NCBI GenBank assembly: GCA_026786335.1
Contig: JAJAYG010000058.1
Span: 1 to 5,111, forward strand
Direction: 5' to 3'
DNA: 5,111 nt
Source of the DNA: Chitinophagales bacterium
GTDB lineage: Bacteria; Bacteroidota; Bacteroidia; Chitinophagales; UBA10324
Part shown: piece after piece, positions 1-4,648 of the stretch
Numbering within the stretch: the stretch's first letter is position 1
How the letters are laid out: the number at the start of each line of letters is the position of its first letter
Made by a program: the position numbers and the translations under genes
The notes under the pieces: model-generated
Told to the model about the DNA's origin: nothing
The model's input: the letters and a program-made list of their open reading frames with translations, nothing else
The model's database searches: none

Positions 1-309
1 CCCGGACCCATTGCCATTGCAATGCTGGAGGATATTGGTTGGAAGGTGAATTACAATGTTGGAATTGAAATTACAATTTCAACTTCTGCAATTAATATTT
101 TCCCAAACCCTGTTAAAGATGAATTGGCGATTTCAGGAAATGCAAAAACAATTGATGCAATCGAAATTTTTGAAATGGAAGGAAGAAAATTATTTGATCA
201 AACAACCCCACATTTTCCCATTGATATTACTGCACTTCCTTCAGGAATTCTTTTTTGCAAACTGAAGATCAGCGATCAGGTATTGACATTGAAATTTGTG
301 AAGCAGTAA
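1..309 (+). CDS. T9SS type A sorting domain protein, C-terminal fragment (possible secreted metallopeptidase)
   Basis: The frame is open from the first base, so this is the last 102 residues of a larger protein whose start lies outside the window. Visible residues 31-102 match the type A C-terminal sorting domain of the Bacteroidota type IX secretion system: an IFPNP motif (33-37), a strand of the IEIFEMEGRKLF type (54-64), an ITALPSGILF turn (76-85), and a final LTLKFVKQ. In known T9SS cargo this domain directs outer-membrane passage and is then removed, so the mature protein is probably secreted or surface-attached. Ahead of it, GPIAIAMLEDIGW (2-14) resembles the end of the catalytic domain in some Bacteroidota zinc metallopeptidases; that is recall and inference, because no zinc motif is in view. 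The sorting domain is confident, the enzymatic identity is not. The gene converges on the flavin reductase gene with only 9 nt between stop codons. Confidence 0.88.
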   Translation, partial: PGPIAIAMLEDIGWKVNYNVGIEITISTSAINIFPNPVKDELAISGNAKTIDAIEIFEMEGRKLFDQTTPHFPIDITALPSGILFCKLKISDQVLTLKFVKQ

Positions 310-318
310 TTGAATCAT

Positions 319-1209
319 TTATTCTGAAAGCAAAACCTTCCACGCCTCCACTATTTTTTTCTCATCCAAAAAATCCTTTGCCAGCAGGTGCTTGTGATAT
401 TCTAATGACTCCGCATCATTGTGAAATCTTTCTCCCAGTTCTTTAATTGCATTTCCTAAATCAACTGAATTCAATTCTTCTTTAGTAGGGAAATGTTCGG
501 CGTTGCCCAATGCGCCTAAATTATTTCCGGTAAGTACTTTTGAGTTACGGATATTTTCGGGAAGTTGATCAACTCCAATTGCAGGTTTTGTATTTGGTTT
601 GTGAACTTCGAACAATGAATTACCAGATGCGCGCACATAATAATCATCACCCATTCTTGCCACCAGATCAATTTTGTTTGCATCAATTCTTCCCTGCTCA
701 TTCAAAATATTTTCGTTGATGTGCATCAATAAAATTTCGCAAATGATGAGGTTCGCAGCGCCGCCTTCATTGCCCATTGATTTTACTTCAACCACTTTAC
801 ATTCAAACTGCACAGGTGATTCGGCAACTCTAAATGGTTTTATTTTTTCTGAAGCGATCGCTGTAAATCCTGATTTTAAAAACTCATTGGTTCCCTTTGC
901 AAACTCAACACTTGATAGACTCATCTGATGCACCATCTCGTAACTCACTGTGTTGATCACCACTTCAGGAACTTCCATCACATTCTCCAATGTGTGCTTA
1001 ATCGTGTTATCACGAACGCGGCGTGCTGGTGAAAAAATTAAAGTGGGTGGATTGCTGCCAAATGCATTGAAGAAACTAAATGGTGAAAGATTCGGAATGC
1101 CATTTTTATCAATGGTGCTTGCGAATGCAATTGGACGGGGCGCAATACTTGAGAGCATATATCCATGCAATTTGGCAACGCTTATTTCTTTGGGGTTGAT
1201 TGAAAGCAT
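319..1209 (-). CDS. Flavin reductase family protein (FMN-binding split barrel, DIM6/NTAB type)
   Basis: A 296-residue soluble protein with no signal peptide or membrane segment. Residues about 15-175 carry the flavin reductase-like split barrel: PRPIAFAST at 24-32 and the FMN-loop signature NLSPFSFFNAFGSNPP at 40-55, followed by SPARRVRDN (60-68) and a second half with ESPVQFECKVVEV (130-142). Members bind FMN and many use NAD(P)H to reduce free flavin, often for a partner oxygenase; no partner is encoded here, so substrate and role are open. The C-terminal part (about 200-296) is an extension beyond the minimal domain of about 160-180 residues, with GVDQLPENIRNSKVLTGNN (212-230) and a charged helical end; I recall this longer form from Bacteroidota. 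The ATG at 1209 fits the domain start; no Shine-Dalgarno sequence precedes it. A 66-nt gap holding a large dyad separates it from the propeller gene upstream, so read-through transcription is possible. Confidence 0.9.
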   Translation of the reverse strand: MLSINPKEISVAKLHGYMLSSIAPRPIAFASTIDKNGIPNLSPFSFFNAFGSNPPTLIFSPARRVRDNTIKHTLENVMEVPEVVINTVSYEMVHQMSLSSVEFAKGTNEFLKSGFTAIASEKIKPFRVAESPVQFECKVVEVKSMGNEGGAANLIICEILLMHINENILNEQGRIDANKIDLVARMGDDYYVRASGNSLFEVHKPNTKPAIGVDQLPENIRNSKVLTGNNLGALGNAEHFPTKEELNSVDLGNAIKELGERFHNDAESLEYHKHLLAKDFLDEKKIVEAWKVLLSE

Positions 1210-1230
1210 AAATTATTTTTTTAGCAACAC

Positions 1231-1268
1231 AACCCTGACAGTGGTTTTTTTTAACCCTGTCAGCGGTT
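1231..1268. repeat. Tandem dyad AACC-CTG-W-CAG-Y-GGTT, able to form a 15-bp hairpin
   Basis: Two 16-nt copies, AACCCTGACAGTGGTT (1231-1246) and AACCCTGTCAGCGGTT (1253-1268), lie in direct orientation with a 22-bp period. Each is nearly palindromic by itself. The two copies also pair with each other: 4+7+4 base pairs, with only T1242 and C1264 bulged and a loop of six T (1247-1252). A T tract (1271-1277) follows on the plus strand, as in a terminator, but no plus-strand gene ends nearby. On the minus strand, along which both neighbours are transcribed, no T run follows. It lies 22-59 bp upstream of the flavin reductase start. A dispersed REP-like palindrome, an mRNA-stabilising hairpin or a tandem operator are all possible. 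Confidence 0.8.
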
Positions 1269-1275
1269 AATTTTT

Positions 1276-2250
1276 TTATTCAATGAATCTGTAAATTTTT
1301 CCCCCTTCACCACAAACATACCCGCCGTTATTCACTAAATAAATTCCTTTCAAATTTATTTCAGGAACATTTTTTATTTGACTCCAATGATTGCCGCCAT
1401 CTTCAGTTTTCATGAAGCACCCTTTTTCTCCAATGATATATCCGGTATTCTCATCTCTAAAAATTACTTTGTTGAAATATGCCGCCGGCCTGAAAAGAGA
1501 ATTCGCATTTCTCAACCGATCCCATGTTTGCCCACCATCAGTTGTTTTTAAAATACTTCCTGTATAACCTACTGCATATCCAACATTATCGTTTACAAAA
1601 CTCATCGACACAAAAAAATCTTGATTTGCACTGGTGATGGTCCAAGTTTCACCTCCGTCATTTGTTCTAAGAATTTTTCCGTAAGCCGATATCAAACCTT
1701 CATTGCGATTAAAAAAATATACGTCGCGGTATTCTGCATTCGTAGTATCAACATGCCAGTAACCTTCCACATTGTTCCAGTTTAAAAAACAACCCTTATC
1801 GAAACCATTTCCACCCACACTAAATCCATCTCTGCTGTTAAACATAAAAATACTTCTGAGAGGTTTCCATGCATAAGTTTGGTAGAAGTTCCATGTTTCA
1901 CCTGCATCATCAGTTGAAAATATTTTTCCATCATAACCGCAACAAAAACCAGTATCGTTATTTATAAATGAAAAATTGTACAATGCTTTTTCCATGTATT
2001 GATTTGAAACATTTTTCCAATTGACTCCTCCATCATTTGTTTTAATCAAAACTCCCTGCGAATATCTTGAGCCACCACATACAAAGCCTGTTGAGTCATT
2101 GATGAAGGTGATTGCTTCAAGATCGAGATTAGTTCCTGAAGGCAATTCTGAAAACATGAAATCATATTTCTCTTTGCTGCATGAGGAAAGAATAAAAATA
2201 ATTGCGGCACAGAAAAGGATGCATCCATAAAATGCTTTCAGGTGTTTCAT
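1276..2250 (-). CDS. Lipoprotein with Ycf48/Hcf136-like seven-bladed beta-propeller
   Basis: A 324-residue protein with a lipoprotein signal peptide: basic start (MKHLK), hydrophobic stretch 9-21 and lipobox LSSC with the lipidated cysteine at 24, so it should be membrane-anchored. The rest is repetitive. A turn motif of the N-x-x-x-G-F/Y-x-x-G type recurs seven times, at about 51, 97, 138, 181, 220, 266 and 306, and five Asp-box motifs of the TNDGGETW kind follow at 71-78, 113-120, 196-203, 236-243 and 282-289. This matches the Ycf48-like (photosynthesis system II assembly factor family) fold. In cyanobacteria and chloroplasts that family helps assemble photosystem II. Bacteroidota carry many homologues with unknown, presumably cell-envelope, roles, so a photosynthetic job is not implied. 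The ATG at 2250 sits inside the end of the small upstream ORF (ATGA overlap), with purine-rich sequence ahead of it, suggesting coupled translation. The third blade lacks a recognisable Asp box. Confidence 0.88.
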   Translation of the reverse strand: MKHLKAFYGCILFCAAIIFILSSCSKEKYDFMFSELPSGTNLDLEAITFINDSTGFVCGGSRYSQGVLIKTNDGGVNWKNVSNQYMEKALYNFSFINNDTGFCCGYDGKIFSTDDAGETWNFYQTYAWKPLRSIFMFNSRDGFSVGGNGFDKGCFLNWNNVEGYWHVDTTNAEYRDVYFFNRNEGLISAYGKILRTNDGGETWTITSANQDFFVSMSFVNDNVGYAVGYTGSILKTTDGGQTWDRLRNANSLFRPAAYFNKVIFRDENTGYIIGEKGCFMKTEDGGNHWSQIKNVPEINLKGIYLVNNGGYVCGEGGKIYRFIE

Positions 2251-2375
2251 TTCTTTTCTTCTGCTTTAATTTGAATGGAATCTGAATCATTCTCACTTGA
2301 GTTTTTAGAATAAGCGCTAATACAAATTAACGTAAGAAAAAAAGCAATCAGTGATTTAATAATTATTCTTTTCAA
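2247..2375 (-). CDS. Small TTG-initiated ORF with signal-peptide-like N-terminus (unrecognised)
   Basis: Reading the minus strand from TTG at 2375 gives 42 residues beginning (M)KRIIIKSLIAFFLTLI, then CISAYSKN and a polar tail ending IQIKAEEKK. The N-terminus is a textbook signal-peptide pattern: K2 and R3, a hydrophobic core at about 8-20 and a plausible signal peptidase I site after AYS (21-23). The cysteine at 18 lacks a small residue before it, so a lipobox is unlikely. The mature part would be about 19 charged, serine-rich residues. No ATG is available in frame and a stop lies two codons upstream, so TTG is the only reasonable start. The stop overlaps the propeller lipoprotein start as ATGA, and a TAATTTTG box lies about 35 nt upstream. 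I do not recognise a family. It may be a real secreted peptide, a leader for translational coupling, or the decayed 5' end of a lost gene. Confidence 0.5.
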   Translation of the reverse strand: MKRIIIKSLIAFFLTLICISAYSKNSSENDSDSIQIKAEEKK

Positions 2376-2409
2376 TGCTTAATAAATTAATTAATGAACT
2401 TGACTTTTA

Positions 2410-2417
2410 CAAAATTA
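2410..2417 (-). promoter_or_regulatory. Bacteroidota-type -7 box TAATTTTG ahead of the small ORF and propeller gene
   Basis: On the minus strand this reads TAATTTTG, an exact match to the TAnnTTTG -7 consensus of the Bacteroidota primary sigma factor. It would place transcription initiation at about 2403-2406, giving a leader of roughly 28-31 nt before the TTG at 2375. No clear TTTG -33 element is found at the expected 19-21 bp spacing, so the call rests on the -7 box and its position. Confidence 0.4.
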
Positions 2418-2430
2418 ACTTTTAGAAAAA

Positions 2431-2445
2431 TGAAATTCCGTTTCA
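2431..2445 (-). terminator. Weak terminator-like hairpin after the aminotransferase gene
   Basis: On the minus strand, 24 nt past the aminotransferase stop, TGAAA-CGGAA-TTTCA forms a perfect 5-bp stem with a 5-nt loop and is followed directly by five T. The stem is short and contains one G-C pair, so it is at best a weak intrinsic terminator. It does fit the need to end this transcript before the next promoter box at 2410-2417. Confidence 0.3.
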
Positions 2446-2468
2446 ACAATATTTACAGAAAACCAAAA

Positions 2469-3656
2469 TTAAATCTTATCGATTGCCATTAAAATCGTTT
2501 TGCAACTTTCTTGAATTTCTTCTTTTGTGATAATAAGTGGCGGAGCAATCCGCATGCAATTACCGGCAAATAAAAACCAATCAGTAACTATTCCATTCTC
2601 AATGCAGTTGCTGATAATTTTTTTGCAGATCATTTCATTTTCAAATTCAACACTTATTAATAAACCTGAATTTCTAAAATCTTTGATCAAGGGATGACTG
2701 AGATATTTTTTAAATAATTCTGCTTTCATTTCAACTCCTTCAATCAATTTTTCATTTATCAATACTTCAAGTGCAGCTTTTCCTGCTACACATGAAACCG
2801 GATGACCGCCGAATGTGGTGATGTGTCCAAGTACAGGATTTTGAGTAAGCGCTTTCAGGTTTTTTGAAGAAGAAATAAAAGCACCCAAAGGCATTCCGCC
2901 ACCCAAAGCTTTTGCAAGCAACAAAACATCGGGTTCAATCTGATATTGCTGAAAACAAAACATGGTTCCTGTTCTTCCAAATGCAGTTTGGCATTCATCA
3001 AAGATCAATAGCGCACCAACTTCATTGCAGCGATCTCTTAGCTTTCTTAAGAAATTTTCTTTTGGAAGAATCACTCCTGCTTCAGCCTGCACCGGCTCAA
3101 CCACGACTGCGGCAGTTGCAGAAGTAATTTGCTCTAAGTGTTCTTCATTATTAAAATCCAATAACCTGCTGCCCGGGATCAAAGGCCTAAATGCATTGCG
3201 GAAATATTCATCACCCATAATACTCAGCGCACCTTGAGTGCTTCCGTGATAAGAATTTTTAAAAGAAACTATTTCAGTTCTTTCAGTCATTCGCTTCGCA
3301 AGTTTTATCGCTCCTTCGGTCGCTTCAGAACCTGAGTTAGTGAAATAAACACAGTTGAGATTATTGGGTAATTGATCAGTTAAAAGTTTTGCATACTCAA
3401 CTTGTGGCGATTGAATGTATTCACCATACACCATCAGGTGCATGTATTTTTTCAACTGCTCTTCGATTGCATTAATAACCTTCGGATGGCAATGTCCAAT
3501 GTTGCTAACACTTATTCCGGAAATGAGATCGAAATATTTTTTCCCATTTGAATCAAACAAATAAATTCCTTCTGCCTTTTCAATCTCCAGCATCATAGGC
3601 GCTGTAGAAGTTTGCGCAAGTTGTTGCAGAAAGATTTGTCGGTTGGTAAGATTCAT
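2469..3656 (-). CDS. Class III PLP-dependent aminotransferase (aspartate aminotransferase family)
   Basis: A complete 395-residue fold-type I, class III aminotransferase, close to the usual length of the ArgD/OAT/GABA-transaminase group and probably cytosolic. Visible landmarks are DLISGISVSNIGHCHP (43-58), the cofactor phosphate loop NSGSEATEGAIKLA (107-120), the ring-stacking YHG (136-138), EPVQAEAG (187-194), the pyridine-nitrogen aspartate D220 in FDECQ, the Schiff-base lysine K249 in LLLAKALGGGMPLGAF, TTFGGHP (280-286) and the C-terminal MRIAPPLI (368-375). Such enzymes move an amino group, often a terminal one, to 2-oxoglutarate. The exact substrate cannot be read from sequence: the position after YHG, an arginine (HGRT) in acetylornithine and ornithine transaminases, is serine 139 here. 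I recall close relatives across Bacteroidota that are annotated only at family level. The start at 3656 fits the family N-terminus. It is divergent from the membrane protein gene, with 121 nt between them. Confidence 0.93.
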   Translation of the reverse strand: MNLTNRQIFLQQLAQTSTAPMMLEIEKAEGIYLFDSNGKKYFDLISGISVSNIGHCHPKVINAIEEQLKKYMHLMVYGEYIQSPQVEYAKLLTDQLPNNLNCVYFTNSGSEATEGAIKLAKRMTERTEIVSFKNSYHGSTQGALSIMGDEYFRNAFRPLIPGSRLLDFNNEEHLEQITSATAAVVVEPVQAEAGVILPKENFLRKLRDRCNEVGALLIFDECQTAFGRTGTMFCFQQYQIEPDVLLLAKALGGGMPLGAFISSSKNLKALTQNPVLGHITTFGGHPVSCVAGKAALEVLINEKLIEGVEMKAELFKKYLSHPLIKDFRNSGLLISVEFENEMICKKIISNCIENGIVTDWFLFAGNCMRIAPPLIITKEEIQESCKTILMAIDKI

Positions 3657-3663
3657 TGGTGGT

Positions 3664-3671
3664 CAAAAATA
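3664..3671 (-). promoter_or_regulatory. TATTTTTG -7 box just ahead of the aminotransferase start
   Basis: On the minus strand this reads TATTTTTG, an exact TAnnTTTG match ending 7 nt before the ATG at 3656. Initiation 4-7 nt past the box would give a leader of only a few bases or none. No TTTG is seen at -33 spacing. In AT-rich DNA such a match can arise by chance, hence the low confidence. Confidence 0.35.
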
Positions 3672-3753
3672 CAGGGCTAAATTTCAATTCATAGAATAAT
3701 CATACACCAGAAAATTTTTATTTTATTCAATCAGTTTTTAAAAAATTTACTTA

Positions 3754-3761
3754 CACCTTTG
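3754..3761 (+). promoter_or_regulatory. Near-consensus -7 box CACCTTTG ahead of the membrane protein gene
   Basis: CACCTTTG differs from TAnnTTTG only at its first base and sits in the TTACACCTTTGCA context, which looks like many Bacteroidota promoters. It ends 16 nt before the ATG at 3778, so the leader would be about 10-12 nt. No good -33 element is seen. Together with the minus-strand box at 3664-3671 it would make 3657-3777 a divergent promoter region. Confidence 0.35.
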
Positions 3762-3777
3762 CAATCAACAAATTCAA

Positions 3778-4284
3778 ATGAGCCGAAGCACCTCACTCCT
3801 GCATTACTTTCATGCACCCTTATTAAAAGAAAAAACAAGTGATCACCTAATTTTAGAAAGCATAAGAAACAAAGTTTGGAATCCTGTTTTTACCATGGGT
3901 GCAATTACTTTTTTTCTTTCAATGATGTTGAGAGGTTTTTTTGATCAGGCGTTTGCAGTAATTCCTCTCGGTCTTTCAACCATTGTTTTATTTTCAGGAA
4001 TCTGGATTCTTTCTGCTAATGCAGTGGTAATTTTTGACAAGAAACAATCGGAAGTATTATTCATTTATAAGCACCTGGGGTATCTGCAAAAGATTTATAT
4101 GCACCCAATTAGTTCGATTGAAGAAATTACTTTAACCAAACTCAGTAGTGGAAAATACAGGTTTCAATTTTTAAAAGATGATGGCAATTCAGTCAAAATA
4201 GCTGAAACAAAAAATATCGAACTGCTTATGCAAACAGCCAAAGAAGTAGCTGCTTTTCTAAACATACCTCTTAAAATAAATTAG
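3778..4284 (+). CDS. Two-TM membrane protein of unknown function, Ycf4-like layout
   Basis: A 168-residue protein with no cleavable signal peptide. A polar N-terminus (1-33) is followed by two hydrophobic segments, about 36-54 (NPVFTMGAITFFLSMML) and 61-85 (VIPLGLSTIVLFSGIWIL onward). A soluble domain of about 83 residues follows, rich in predicted strands (VLFIYKHLG, ISSIEEITL, KYRFQFLKDD) and ending in a helix, LLMQTAKEVAAFLNIPL (149-165). The short loop between the segments makes a hairpin, so both ends should face the same side, probably the cytoplasm. I do not recognise a named family with certainty. Size and order resemble the photosystem I assembly protein Ycf4 (two TMs, then a cytoplasmic domain ending in an AxELAxFLxVP-type helix); bacterial PH-like membrane proteins are an alternative. 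No Shine-Dalgarno sequence precedes the ATG. No clear terminator lies before the downstream tRNA-Phe, so read-through is possible. Confidence 0.8.
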   Translation: MSRSTSLLHYFHAPLLKEKTSDHLILESIRNKVWNPVFTMGAITFFLSMMLRGFFDQAFAVIPLGLSTIVLFSGIWILSANAVVIFDKKQSEVLFIYKHLGYLQKIYMHPISSIEEITLTKLSSGKYRFQFLKDDGNSVKIAETKNIELLMQTAKEVAAFLNIPLKIN

Positions 4285-4297
4285 AATTGAATTTGTC

Positions 4298-4328
4298 TTT
4301 CACCTTTTAACAGAATAATTTACATTTG
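4298..4328 (+). promoter_or_regulatory. Promoter for tRNA-Phe (TTTC, 19 bp, TACATTTG)
   Basis: TACATTTG at 4321-4328 matches the Bacteroidota -7 consensus TAnnTTTG exactly. TTTC at 4298-4301 differs by one base from the -33 TTTG and lies at 19-bp spacing. Initiation would fall near 4332-4335, about 40 nt before the mature tRNA 5' end and at the first arm of a leader inverted repeat. This is the best-formed promoter in the window. Confidence 0.6.
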
Positions 4329-4331
4329 CGC

Positions 4332-4360
4332 ACTTTCAAAAATTACCAATACTTGAAAGT
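4332..4360 (+). repeat. Inverted repeat in the tRNA-Phe leader
   Basis: ACTTTCAA (4332-4339) and TTGAAAGT (4353-4360) are perfect 8-bp inverted repeats around a 13-nt spacer. They lie between the predicted transcription start and the mature tRNA, so the precursor would carry a 5' hairpin ending 14 nt before the RNase P site. A protein-binding dyad in the DNA is the alternative reading. The sequence is AT-rich, so chance is not excluded. Confidence 0.55.
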
Positions 4361-4374
4361 AAGATTTAAAGTAA

Positions 4375-4447
<73 letters not shown>

Positions 4448-4452
4448 CTCTC

Positions 4453-4490
4453 AGCCGCCGCAGTTCTTAAGGTTCAGATCGAAGGCGGCT
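4453..4490 (+). repeat. Stem-loop just downstream of tRNA-Phe
   Basis: AGCCGCC (4453-4459) and GGCGGCT (4484-4490) form a perfect GC-rich 7-bp stem around a 24-nt loop, beginning 5 nt after the tRNA discriminator base. Only TTTCT-like sequence follows, so it is a poor terminator. It could protect or position the precursor 3' end for processing. GC content here is clearly higher than in the surroundings. Confidence 0.6.
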
Positions 4491-4498
4491 TTCTAATT

Positions 4499-4547
4499 GC
4501 GAATTTCGGCCCGAGCTTATCGGGATCGAAATTCGCTTTTTTATTTT
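4499..4547 (+). terminator. Strong intrinsic terminator of tRNA-Phe
   Basis: GCGAATTTCG (4499-4508) pairs perfectly with CGAAATTCGC (4527-4536). Inside it, CCCGA (4510-4514) pairs with TCGGG (4520-4524) around the loop GCTTA. Only one base on one side and two on the other interrupt the two helices, giving 15 bp in all. TTTTTTATTTT (4537-4547) follows directly, which is the classic rho-independent arrangement for plus-strand transcription from the tRNA. The inner CCCGA...TCGGG part resembles short palindromes that I recall as dispersed in Bacteroidota genomes. Confidence 0.8.
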
Positions 4548-4600
4548 GCCTGCCTGCAATGTCTGTTGGCAGGTAAATCAGCAGGCAGGCATTTTCTTTT
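4548..4600 (+). repeat. Palindrome GCCTGCCTGC/GCAGGCAGGC with T-rich tail
   Basis: GCCTGCCTGC (4548-4557) is a perfect 10-bp inverted partner of GCAGGCAGGC (4581-4590), with a 23-nt spacer and ATTTTCTTTT after it. The spacer holds another GCAGG (4569-4573), so a smaller alternative hairpin with CCTGC is possible. It could be a second, backup terminator after the tRNA terminator, or a member of the REP-like palindromes of this core found in Bacteroidota (recall, not checked). It lies 48 nt beyond the end of the endonuclease III gene, on the opposite strand, where no T tract follows it. Confidence 0.65.
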
Positions 4601-4606
4601 TTACTG

Positions 4607-4648
4607 CTCTCAATTTTCTATCTTCTATTTTCTACCCTCTATTTTCTG
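4607..4648. repeat. Three imperfect 14-nt tandem repeats across the nth stop codon
   Basis: Copies at 4607-4620 (CTCTCAATTTTCTA), 4621-4634 (TCTTCTATTTTCTA) and 4635-4648 (CCCTCTATTTTCTG) are adjacent with no spacer. Copies 2 and 3 differ at three positions and copy 1 is more diverged. The third copy contains the stop codon and last residues of the endonuclease III gene. Low-complexity pyrimidine-rich DNA makes a slippage origin likely. Confidence 0.5.

Noticed and set aside
1231..1268. Two-unit CRISPR-like repeat
   Set aside because: The spacer is only six T, there are only two units, and no cas gene is present; the units are self-complementary dyads.
950..1270. A 106-codon plus-strand open frame opposite the flavin reductase N-terminus
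   Set aside because: It is antisense to the conserved FMN-loop region and ends inside the dyad at 1231-1268. No promoter or family resemblance was seen.
1276..2250. Evidence for photosynthesis from the Ycf48-like protein
   Set aside because: Ycf48-like propellers are widespread in non-photosynthetic bacteria, and no photosystem or pigment gene is seen here.
2912..3237. Two overlapping plus-strand open frames opposite the aminotransferase
   Set aside because: Both are antisense to strongly conserved motifs (FDECQ, EPVQAEAG), and their composition is that expected of a shadow frame.
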